Of a stretch of 64,000 nt of DNA, positions 39,501 to 51,500 are shown piece by piece; the first letter of the stretch is position 1; the number at the start of each line of letters is the position of its first letter. A model generated the notes under the pieces. The model searched no databases and was not told the origin of the DNA. It was given only the letters and a program-made list of their open reading frames with translations. The translations under genes were made by a program, and so were the position numbers. Source of the stretch: Ottelia alismoides (lineage: Eukaryota; Streptophyta; Magnoliopsida; Alismatales; Hydrocharitaceae); NCBI GenBank assembly GCA_037367405.1, contig JAZKJV010009630.1:1-64000 (forward strand), in the 5' to 3' direction.

Positions 39501-42500
39501 ATCTAAATATCCGACATTCTGGCTTGTAGAACTCTATACAATACCCCCCTTTCTCCCATATTTGTCGAAAAACAATAACGTCGACTAAGTTGGGAGAAGA
39601 CAAATGAAGATGGGGAGAAATAAAACATTCTCAAAATTTTTTATCGATTATTTCCCTTTTTTAATAGCCATCTCAATTAATTTTGGCTTTTCTTCTCTCA
39701 TTTTTTAGTTCATTTTTTGAGCCATTGCATTTTTTATACAGCTTTCGTCTCTCTTTTTTCTCGTGTACGGCTTTTCTTTTGTAGGTGCCTTTTCTTAAAA
39801 CATTTTTTTTACAAATGATGCCAATCCTTTTTTTTCTTTTCCTCTCTCCCTTTTTTTAAGACGCACGACTTAACTTTGGGCCCAAAATATGCAACAACCC
39901 ACTCTTGGGCTAAATCTGGAACTTTTTTTTGTTTTATGTTCTCTCCTCCCTTTTGTTCTTTTGGCCCACTTGGGCCTTTACAGCAGCAACCCACGTGGGG
40001 CTTTATTTAGGGTTCTCACTTGGGAACAATTTTGCTCAAAGAACGTCACCTTTTGATAGGGGCCCCTGCTGCAGAGGGTGCTGCCGCCCCTCGAAAGAGA
40101 TGGAGGAGAGTGCAATGCCACAACCTAGAGGGAGGAGCGGCATTGTCACCGCCGTCTGACATTGGAGAGGCTCTGATCAGAGTTGCGAGCAACTTCTTTA
40201 TGGCTGGAGGATCATCGCAACCGACTGGAAAGAGGGACTGGAGCTGTGGTTAGGAGTCGAGAATCGTGAGGAAGGATCCGAGCTGCTTCAAGATCTGCCT
40301 ACCGTAGGGGAGGGTTCCTTCTGGAGAAGCGAAGGAGCGATGCACTACTGGAGATGGGCGATGTCGCATAGTGAAGGAGCTCTTTAGGACTGCTCCTCTT
40401 GAGATCTGGATCTCCAAGGTACTGTCGTTGGGATCACATGGAAGGTCTCTTGCCCCATCTAGGATGTAGTCATCGGATCGAGATAGAGCTTGGAGAAACG
40501 TGGAGTCACGGGTATCACCATCGTCCTGGAGGATATAAAGAGAGCGCTAGAAGATGGCACCGATGAAGGAACCACCTGGAGCAGGAACTTAGAAGAAGAG
40601 GTACTGCGAACGATGGCTTGAAAATAAGGTTGACAGAACCCTAGAATTTTCTCCAACAGATGAAGAAATCTCCGACATAAATATAACCTTTAAGAACATA
40701 ACACCAAAAATCGAATCTCGAAAAAAAACCCTTGAGAGTCGAACCCGATCTGATACCAGGTTAGAAATTATGAATGTAAATGCTAATATCAGAGAAATAG
40801 AAATAAAAATTGAAGATTGTCGAGATTTTTACGTGGAACCCTACTCCTTAAGGAGCGGGATGAAATCATGGGAGAACGTCTACTTCAGGTTTTGCAGTTT
40901 TTATTGGACACTCATTTGTCTCATGGAAAAGCAAGAAGCAGACAGTAGTTGCTAGATCAAGTGCAGAATCTGAGTACAGGGCCATGGCATAAGGGAGTGC
41001 AGAGATGATGTGGGTTAGATCGGTGTTGAGTGATCTTACCATAGATGTTCCTCTTCCTATGCAACTTTTCTGTGATAATCAAGCTGCATTATTCATTGCG
41101 AATAATCATGCATTCCATGAACGGACCAAGCATATTGAGGTGGACTGTCGTTACACTCGAAACTTGATACAGAAAGGCCTCATATCTACCTCTCATGTGT
41201 CTACAATAGATCAACCGGCAGATATCTTCACCAAGGCTCTATCTTGAAGTCCTTTTCAGAAGTGTTGTTCCAAGCTGAGCATGATAGATATATATGCTCC
41301 AGCTTGAGGGGGAGTGTTAAGATAAATATATCGTTATGTCTCTTTTATGTAATTTTATTTTCTCTGAGTACTTATCATGTAATTAACCCAAGGGCTATTC
41401 TCCCTTATAAGAGAGCCCTCGGTCTATTCTAATGCATGTAATCTCATTCTCTCCTATCAGTATCGATCATATGTTTTTCAAAAGCATATATCATACCTAC
41501 AAATTCTTGTCATGCTTCTAAAGGAAGACGACCATGCATGGAATTTGATTGGTCCTGATACCTCATGAGTGAGCTCGTGTCTTTCGTTCACAAGTGAACA
41601 TGTAGGATCCATTTGAGAGATCAATTATTCATATGCCTTCGTATGCACACCAGTTTGCCGGTGTATAGACCTTGATTATGCCATCAACCTATCTGTCTGT
41701 CAAATGTACATATTCAAACATATAGTAATACATCTGTCTCTGGTCAGAGGATGCATGCATATACATGACAGTATACGACATAGGTGTTGGTTATCTCGAT
41801 CTCGTTAAGTCAACTCTTTGACCCAACTTATCTGACACCTCCGAATCTCTATTCCTACGTAGAGGAACTGCATCAAGAGGTTGGTCAGATATCAATCTTT
41901 AGAGAAGGATTGCCATCTCCTCCTTATGTTGGAGATCGTCTCTTAATAATCATTTGACGGTGCTTGATGAGTCCTCGATCTAACTCTTTAGATATTCATC
42001 TAAGCACCAACCTATATAATCCAACAATTAAATCAACAACTGTATGATCATTAAGATGTCTATGGTTCTAACCCTAATTATACCAGGGGACCTTATAATG
42101 CATTCATTCATTTAATCTTAGACAAAGAGTGAAATAAAGCAATAACTTTTATTGATACATCAAATATTACAATAACGTTTATTGTAAAAATGGTTCGTCT
42201 CTGGTTCACATGACTAACAATCTCCCACTAACCCTCATAACCATTCATGTACAATCTTTAGACCCTTATAACATGTTTTAAAACCTTCTGTGTCAAAGGT
42301 TTGGTAAGGGGATCAGAAACGTTGTCTGTGGAGACCACCTTGGTGATGGTGACGTCACCATGCTTTTGTATCTCCCGAATGATGTGGTATTTGCTTTCCA
42401 TGTGCTTGCTCTTTTGATACCATCTGGGTTCCTTCACCTGAGCTATAGCTCATGTGTTATCGCATAGTAGCGAGATGAGAGTATCAGATGAAAAAACGCC

Positions 42501-45500
42501 AAGTTCCAGGATGAACTTGCGCAACCACACCGCCTCCTTTGTAGCATTTCATGTGGCAATGTATTCGGCTTTTGTTGTAGAATCCGTTGTATTGTCCTCC
42601 AACTTATAGTACCACCATTCAAGAGGAACACAAGCTCTGATGTTGACTTTCGATTATCAATATCAGTTTGCAAGTCATATTCTGTGTATCTTAAGACTTG
42701 GAGATCACCATCTTCATATAACAAGATGTAATCTTGCGTCCGTCTTAGATACTTAAAGACTGCATTCCAGTATTGCTTTTTCTAGCATGATTAGTAACGG
42801 CTTGCCACTCCCACTGCATGGCATATATCTGGCCTTGTGCACATCATGACGTACATTAGGCTTCTCACATCTGATGCATAGGGGCATCTAGTTGTGACTG
42901 TATTATCCTCAACACTTTGAGGAGCCATCCCTTTAGATAGGTGGCCATGTTTTAAGGGAAGGAAGCCTTTCTTGGAATTCTTCATATGTAAACGTTTTAT
43001 GATCTTCTTAATATACTCATGTTGTAATCCCAAAATCCTCTTTTCTCTGTTTCTGAGCAACTTTAGGCCTAAGATATAAGGTCCTGTTTGGTTGCTGGGT
43101 TGGACTGGGTTGGGTTGGGGTACACCGGTGTACCCCTCCTTCCAACCCTCTCAATCCTCCTCACAGTTTACTATTCACAGGGGTACAGTTTACTATTCAC
43201 AGGGGTACCCCAACCCAACCCAACCCAGTCCAACCCAGCAACCAAACATTATGAGATATCCAAATCTTAACACTGGTCAATGTTCCTATATCATTCCCAA
43301 TGATAAGGATGTCATCTACATAAAACACGATGAACACAATGACACTCCCACTAAGCTTCTTGTACACACATAATTCATCAGAATTTTGAACAAAATCATA
43401 ACTCTTTATGGTTTCGTCAAATTTAATGTTCCAGCTACGAGAAGCTTGCTTGAGCTCATAGATGGATTTCTTCAGGTTGCATACTTTGCCTTCCTCGATT
43501 ATGAAGCCCCGGGGTTGCTCGATATAGATATCCTCCTCGAGGCATCCATTGAGGAAAATTGTCTTGACGTCCATTTGTCAGATGTCGTAATCAATATATG
43601 CATCTATTGCTAGCAATGCCCTGATGAACTTAAGCATAACCACATGAGAGAATGTCTCATCGTAGTTGATGCCTTCTCTCTGTGTGTAGTCCTTAACTAC
43701 GAGCCGTGTTTTGAAGGTCTCTACCTTCCCATCATGTTCCTTTTTTCTCTTGAAGATTTATTTACACCAAATGTGTTTTATCCCTCTAGGGGGATCCTAT
43801 AGGGTCTATACACCATGCTTATGCATGGAGTCAATTTCTGACTTCATTGTCCATGTCATGATTCGCAAGTGCTTCATCACATGAAGCTCGATCATTGTCA
43901 GTTTCACCTGACACATGGAATCTATACCTTTCAGGTGGTGCAACCACTTTCGAACTCCTTCAAAGAGGTACAATTGTTACATCTTTATTTACCTCTTCAG
44001 TTTCTGGTTCAAGAAACTCAGTATCCTCAAGGGATTCAATGAGTTCCTTCACTTCATTTTTGTTTTAACTCTTAAGGAAATCATCCTCCATAAATTTTAC
44101 ATTTCTAGAAATGATGAACTTTCGAGTCTTATGGTTATAAACTTGGTATCCAATACCATCTTTAACATATCCAATGAAGTAGCACTCTCGAGTACAAGAT
44201 TCTAGCTTACTTGCGTTCACGTTCTTCTCATGGACCAAACAACCCCAAATCCTTAAGTGTATAATACTAGGTTTGATACCATACCAAAGCTCATGAGGAG
44301 TTTTAGGCAAAACTTGCTAGGAATCTTATTTAAGATATATATTGCAGTCTCTACTGCATATCCCTAGAAACTAAGAGGTAAATATGCTTTACTCATCATT
44401 GAACGGATCATGTCCATGATGATCCTGTTGCGTCTTTCAGCAACACCATTAAGTTGGGGAGTTTCAAGAGGAGTGAGATTGGAGACAATTCCTCTCTCTT
44501 TGAGGTATTCCTTACATTCATCTGAGAGGTACTCGCCACCTCGGTCAGATCGAATCCGTTTGATCTTCCTATCGATTTGGTTCTAAACCAAAGCCATGAA
44601 ATCTTTGAACTTTTCAAATGTTTCAGATTTATGACGTAGTAGGAAGATAAACCCATATCGCGTATGGTCATAAATACACATCAAATAACATCGGTATCCA
44701 TTTCGGGTTGCAGTACTGAAGGGACCACATACATCAGTGTGTATTAGGTCAAGAATACCTTCGCGTCTTGTAACCTTGTTACGAAAAAGCGTCTTAGTCA
44801 TTTTATCTTGAATACAATGTTCATAGGTAGGCAAAGTTTGGACCTGTAAAAAATCTAAGGGTCCATCCTTTATCAATCTATTGATCCTATCAACATATAA
44901 ATGACTAAGCCTTTGATGCCAAATCATGTTCGAATGATTTTCATCCTCTTTAGTTCTTTTAGGATTTTCATCAGTGGTAGTTACATTCATTACAGATTCA
45001 TCAATGCAGAATTTATAGAGTCCACCAGAAGTTGAAACACCATTCACATTATATTTATCATAACAATTTGTGATAAGTTTATCACAAAATAAAAACAAAT
45101 ATCCATTTCTAACTAACTTAAATACATATATAAGGTTCCTTCCAACATCTGGAAAATAAAGACATTCTTTTAGTATTAGGACTCTTCTAATAAATAATGA
45201 TAGTCTGTAGGTCCCGACGGCGACTGCTGCAATAGTTGCATCAGACTCCATTTGGATGACTATCTCCCCTTCATCGAGACTCCTAGTTTCTTGAAATAGT
45301 TGCGACAAATTGCATACATGAACAAAAGCACCAAAATCGATGACCCAATTACCTTATTGTCCTACGAGAAAATTGGTTTCAATAATGAAATTATATTTAT
45401 ACCTACTGGGGCTTACCTTTATCTGCAGATTTAAGCCACTCTGGGCAACTATGCTTTCAGTGCTTTGGCTTCTTGCAGTGATGACAGGCATTGGTTTTCT

Positions 45501-48500
45501 TCGATGCCGTCAATGTGAAGCATTAGAAGATGGGCCAACACCTTGACTCTTCTTCTAGGACGGATCCTTCCGAGACCCTTGCTTCAGAATGCGCTTCCCT
45601 TTGACTTGTGCAACCATTGCACTGCCAGAGGGATTTTCCTTCTTCATTACGTCTTCTGCCGACTTTAATGAAGCCATGAGATCAACGTTAGATGATCTCA
45701 TTATATTCATGTGGTACGATACCGCGTAATTGGTGAAAGACTTGGGAAGCGACAACAGAATGGTCAGACTGCATGTCTGCATCCATCTCAGCCTCGAGAG
45801 TCTCCAGCTCCAAGAGATAACCAAACATTTTGATTACATGTTCTCGAACCGAACCCCCTTCCTGCATTTTGCAGCGAATAAGTTCTTTCATGAAATTATA
45901 GCATCGTGTGCGATTTACATCACCGAACATCTCTTTCAGATTATGCATTATATCCTGGCATTTATCCATCTCCACATGTTGCTTTTGAAGCACATTGGAT
46001 ATAGATCCCAAAATATAACATCTGACCAATGAATGATCTTCATCATATTTTTCATTATATTTGATTTCTCTCAACATCTTAGGGTTTGCTAGCTTGTCCT
46101 TAGACAACACATAAGATATGTAGTCTGCAGAAAGGATAAGATCCAAACTACGGATCAAATCCGAGTAATTTGGTCAGGTCAATTGGTTGATCTCCAAGAG
46201 CCTACTGAGTGGGTTTATGGACTTCATTGTCTGAAATTAAGTATGCACTATATTAGAACATATAATTAATTATATTTTCAAATTTAAGTTCTTTTATTAA
46301 AGATTTTTAATCAAATTAGTCTTGCCTTTTCAACCATGAAAGTTCATTCCCTTGGTCACTTTCAAAGCAAGAAAAATACTTACCACTATAATCTGTAACA
46401 AGAACTGGGATATCTTTTCCTACCTTTGTTACATCTCAATACTATTAGAAACTGTAACTCGGGTAAAAAGATGCGGGTACTCATTCCGTCTTGCAAGTCC
46501 AACTTGCATTTCCCAATTCGGTCTTTAACATCCAGATCCACCACCCTTAAGGCGATGTTGACCCATCGTTAATTGAACCAACCGTTAACATGATTAGAAC
46601 TTGCTATGCACAATCCAATATCACCTCGATAATATGATGAATCGATATTGGGGTCACTACGCATACAACCTTACTCATTCGAGAAGGAAAGAGCTATGTG
46701 CACTTATATGCAGGAGCTGTCACTTCCGACATGTGTTTCCTATATACAATCCATGGAGACGGAGCCCTTCACCTTGACGAGAGACCATGGATGACGGTAT
46801 TGGCGCATACTCGGTCTGAGTAATCCGCATATGTGGCCGCATATATAATAGAGCTTGTCGAGTTGTCGTACCTCACCGTACCTGACTGATAACCCATCCG
46901 ATACCGATAGCAATGTTCAGGAAGGTGTTATGCGGTATTTTGTGACGTCAGAGGTGTCACTACATAGAGAGTATGTTGGGAGCATGTGGTTTTATGCGTT
47001 TTGGTATTGTTATTAATATATATATATATATATGAATATTTAATAATTTGTTTATATCCTCACTCGGGAGAGTATGTGGGTTTATGCGATTTTATGCTGG
47101 AGAGTATGCGGTTTTATACGTGGAGTATGTAGTTTTATGTTATATGCGGTTTGGGTTATTTGGGTTTAGGTTAGATAAAAAATATTAGAAAAGCGATCGA
47201 GTAGGGCATAGGGGGTATACTAGGCTGACTATGCGCGTCAGCCCGCATGCATGGACGTTTCATCATACACGGAGCAGTAAGGCTACTGAGTACGAATATG
47301 CGACCGGGTATGCGGTTTACTCGATCGCTTTCCTGAACACTATCCGATAGAACGCCCAACCTCGTACCCTCGATGCTAGGAAGCCCCAACAACAGCCCTC
47401 CCTCACCCTCGATGCTACAAAGCCCTAATCTCATCTCCACAGACCCTTTCGCCTCCTATGTGTTCTGCCAACAACTGGTCCTCCGCCTCGGGTGTGCTCC
47501 ACTGACAGCTGCTCCTTCGCCTCCGGTGTGCTCCTCTGCCTACAGTTGCTCCTCTGCCAGACCTGAGTTGCACCTTCGATTGGCTGCTCCTCCGCCTAAG
47601 CTCCTCCACCACCTTCTTCTCCTCAGTTTGACTGCTCCAAGGCCACCATCTTCTCGAACTTGCAATTGCCCTCCACCAAGGTGCACTTCCCATTTAACTG
47701 TAAACAGTAAATCCTTCTTAATTTTGTTTTTTAGGATATAACTATAAGCACACTTCTATGGAATACTTTAGTTCAAATAAATACGATTTTGTACTAGAAA
47801 TCCATCTACATGTGAACTATGTGAACTATCTGCTTGTAACTTGGTGAACTATGTGCTTATATCTAACGTAGCAGAAATCTTTTTAGTTCAAATACTGATT
47901 TCAACCAAGTTTAACTCGTACTCACTTTTAGATTTTGTAGCAGAGATCCTTTTAGTTCAAATATTTTTTAGGATATAACTTGGTGAAGTATGTGCTTATA
48001 GCTAATGTGTAGAAAATCTTTTTGCATCATTTAGCCTTAAATACGATTTTAAGCACATAAACTCTTTTGCAGCATTTAGCCCTAAATATGATTTTAGTTC
48101 ACGTGTAGTTTACTTTTTGATTAGGAAAATTTAAGTAAAATTTAAATGTGTTGGAGCATTGGGAGTTCCTCCCTATATATTGGTAATATATACAAATCAA
48201 ACATATATTTAGATTATAAACTATTTTTTTATGAATTTAAGTTATCAAGAATTCCAACCCATGCATATTTCAGAGAACATGTGTTTTCTATTCCACCTGG
48301 ATCTACCAATCCGGGATGGAAATATGCTTCTCATGAAGAAAATTGGTTCGAATTTCGTGACTTGTCATTTGTATGGTAAGGTCTTGAAAGAAAGAATCAA
48401 CCGAATGAAACATCTTGGGCACACCAAAGACAATTGTAAATCATGTCCAAAGGTGGACTCCGAAGTGCACAAAGAGATACGTGATTATGTTAACGGAATC

Positions 48501-51500
48501 ATGAAGAAGAACTAAAAGGCGACCAGTTTAAAAGAAATGAGAGAGGAGGTGGTGATTAGAGCTACATGCTCTTTCACAACACCTTGTGATGGAACGTGTC
48601 ATGGAAAAAGATCACGATCATCTGATGATGATATTGTGTCATTTGGCACAACACACCAAACTGTTATCAAGGAAACACTAGCCAAGAAGGAATGCGCGTG
48701 TCAACAAATATGTAGCCAAATTCTTCTATGAATATGATATTCCTTTCAACGTAGTGACTAAGAACTCTTTTATACGCATGTACGAAGCAATTGGCCAATA
48801 TAGAAGCAGCTTCAAGTCTCCATCTTATTATCAAATTGCAGAGCCTTTGTTAGAGGATGGAGTAGAAGAAACAAAAGAGTTTTTGAAAGGACACAAAGAT
48901 GCACGGAAGAAAAGTGGATGTTCCATCATGATAGCTGCATGTACTAACATGAGTGGAAGAATCATAATGAACTTTTGTGTTAATTGTAACTTGGGCACAT
49001 GTTTTCTGAAGTTTGTGGACACATCAATCAATGCACACACCACTGAATATATATCCTCCTTGGTGGAGGATTGCATCAAGGAAGCTGAAGTGGATAATGT
49101 TAGCAAGTTGTGACTGACAATGCACCTTCTAACACTGAGGCTCCTCAAGACCAAATATCCGAACATATTTTGGTCATGTTGCACTGCTCACTGCATAGAT
49201 TTCATGCTTGAAGAAATTGACAAAGAGCAGAAGGTCAAAATTGCACGGCAAAGGCTATAACATTGACTAATTTTTATATACAACCATACAAAGATGCTCA
49301 CCTTGATGTGGCACTTTATCCAAAAGGGTGAAATAGTCAGTCCATGGCAAATAAGATTTGCCATGTGTTTTCTCACGCTACAAAAAGAAAGAGAACCTGG
49401 AATTGATGTTTTCTTCCGATTAATGGAAAGAGTGCAAGTGGTCCAAGACAAGGAAATGTGAAATGATTGGATCAATTACTCTTAGTGCGTCATTTTGGAG
49501 CCAAGTTTCCTTGACCCAAGGCCTTAAATGTCGGTTTCGGTCGCCATTTCGGTACCGACCAAAACAGAATTTCGATGGAATTTCGGTGGAATTTCGACCA
49601 AAATTTCGATCATTTCGGTCATTTTTTGTACTAGGACCCCCATATTTCGGTCATTCCGGTCATTTCGGTCGAATTTCGATTTCGACTGGATATCGATATT
49701 CGACAGAAATTCGACCGAATTTCGCTGAAATTTGAGGCCATGCCTTGACCTTGAAGGTCTTTTCCCCGCTCATCTGTCTCTTTCCTATTGTTGATGGTGA
49801 TGCCATCGTTGAGCTTTGTGTATGGAGGACTTGAAGATGCGAAGAAGGAGATAAAGACTCTTTTTAAAAACATTGAGCATTCATATAAGCCCTACATTGA
49901 TGTCATTGATTCAAAGTCGATAGGGAGGTTAGATAGTTCTCTTCACCAAGGTTTAAAAAAGCGTGAGGCGGTCCGAGGCGTTTTCCCAAAATGTGAGGCG
50001 AGGCGTAAGCCTCGAGGCGGTCGAGGCGTAAGCCTCAATTTTTTGGAAAAAAAATTAAAATTAAAGCAAAATAAATTGGAATAAATACTAACAACACTAA
50101 CAATTGCAATATATTGTCCTAAAGTTCAATACAAACTACAAACTACAACTACGATTGTCCAAAGTTCAAATACGATTGTGAAAGTAGAAAAGAAAACACA
50201 AAGTAGGAAATAAAGTTTCACACAAGCATGAAATTAATGCAACATATGTTCCATCACTATTGTGTGATACATCAAAATCACAAATCATCAAAATTGATTC
50301 AACGAATCAACTTCAATCATCTCGCCCCTCAGCAGTGTTGTCGCCGCCATCGTCATCGTCACTGCTACTCATTGGATCATCATCGGAGTCATCCATAAAA
50401 TTCAAGTTCACATCATCTTCATCTTCATCCTCGCTTCCATCCTCAGAATTGGAGTACTCCTCCTCGTCAACATTAATTGGAGCTTTTCCTTTACCTAATC
50501 AAGAAAGTAATATGCATATTGCATAGTCAACCATTTGAAACACAATTCACAAAAAAGCATCGAACATTCTTTTAATTTATAATATTGTATTGCACCTTTG
50601 TCATTTCTCTTCCCCTTCTTTTTAGGCTGAGCGACTTGAGCTCCTCCACCTCTTTGACCTCCTTCCTCCTCAAGAGGATCATCGTCAAGGGGTATGTTCG
50701 CATCAAGATCCTGATACGCCTCGACATCGTGTGCTTCTGAAATCCATTCATCACCAGAGTCAATGTCTTCCAAACATAATGGATCTTCTATTGTTTTCTT
50801 CCTCAATTCTCTATGTTTCAATTTCAAATTGAACATGATATAAACCAGATCATTGAGCTTCGCTTGTGACAAACGATTTCTTCTCTTAGTGTGGACCTAT
50901 ATAGACATACGTACGGATTAAGTGATTAACATGAAACAAAAAACACTATCATAAAATTAAATAATGCTTTAACTAACCACTTACTTGATTAAAAGAGCTC
51001 CAATTACGCTCACACCCAGAAGCACTACAAGTCAAGCTCAACACCCTAATAGCAAATGCTGCCAATTCAGGTGTTTCATCACCAAACAACGTCCACCAAT
51101 CCGCTGGTAAAGGTCAACCACACATTTTAGTGATTATGTAGTATATGGAAAACTCTTAAAATTTATTTACAATACTCACCAGGACTTCTTGTTTTCCTTG
51201 AATTAACTGCATTTGCCCATCCAAAAAAACCTCTTGCATGCATGAAGGAATCAAGTTGTGAATCTGCTTTCATCCTCGCATCTGGATCAATGATCAATCT
51301 TTCCATGCATGAAAACAATCCCATTTTCACCTCTAAGTGGTTGGAGAATGTCGGTTCATAATGAAAGTGGGGATTGAGGAAATAAGCAGCAGCATGTAAA
51401 GGCCTGTGAAGTTGACGATCCCAACGGCTATCCACAATATCCCAAATAACTTTATATTTGGTCTCGTCATTTTCAAGATTTCTAGCAATCTCCTCCTTGG

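Larger units (their letters stand above)
38461..40885 (-). mobile_element. Non-autonomous LTR retrotransposon (LARD/TRIM-like) without gag-pol
   Basis: A complete LTR lies at 38461-38772 (TGTTAG...CCAACA on the + strand). On its inner side is a reverse-complement polypurine tract (CCCCCCCTCAAGC). At the other end a primer-binding site for initiator-Met tRNA (minus strand TGGTATCAGAT, 40748-40758) abuts a second copy of the LTR that matches 38461-38590 and is cut off at about 40885. The ~2 kb between has no gag, protease, integrase or reverse transcriptase. It contains internal repeats with GGGATCTCTACTCTGGA (about 39195, 39270) and several CTCCTCGT phrases. It must have used enzymes from another element. 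Confidence 0.75.
41460..46240 (-). mobile_element. Angela/Tork-like copia retrotransposon, decayed, minus strand
   Basis: The left part (41460-42223) is a truncated LTR, the reverse complement of positions ~895-1670 of the solo LTR family. Next come a polypurine tract (AGTGGGAGAT, minus strand), RNase H remnants (42724-42443), reverse transcriptase (43574-42790), integrase (44671-44065), GAG-pre-integrase and protease region (45308-44583), a CCHC knuckle (about 45480), and gag (46158-45555). A Tourist-like MITE splits the reverse transcriptase. No 5' LTR is visible to the right of gag. The frames are broken many times. Confidence 0.8.

Noticed and set aside
46990..47033. Alternating TA run and TTATGCG repeats considered as an origin or a CRISPR-like array
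   Set aside because: These are a simple (TA)n microsatellite and transposon subterminal repeats. Spacer structure is absent and CRISPR arrays do not occur in plant nuclear DNA.
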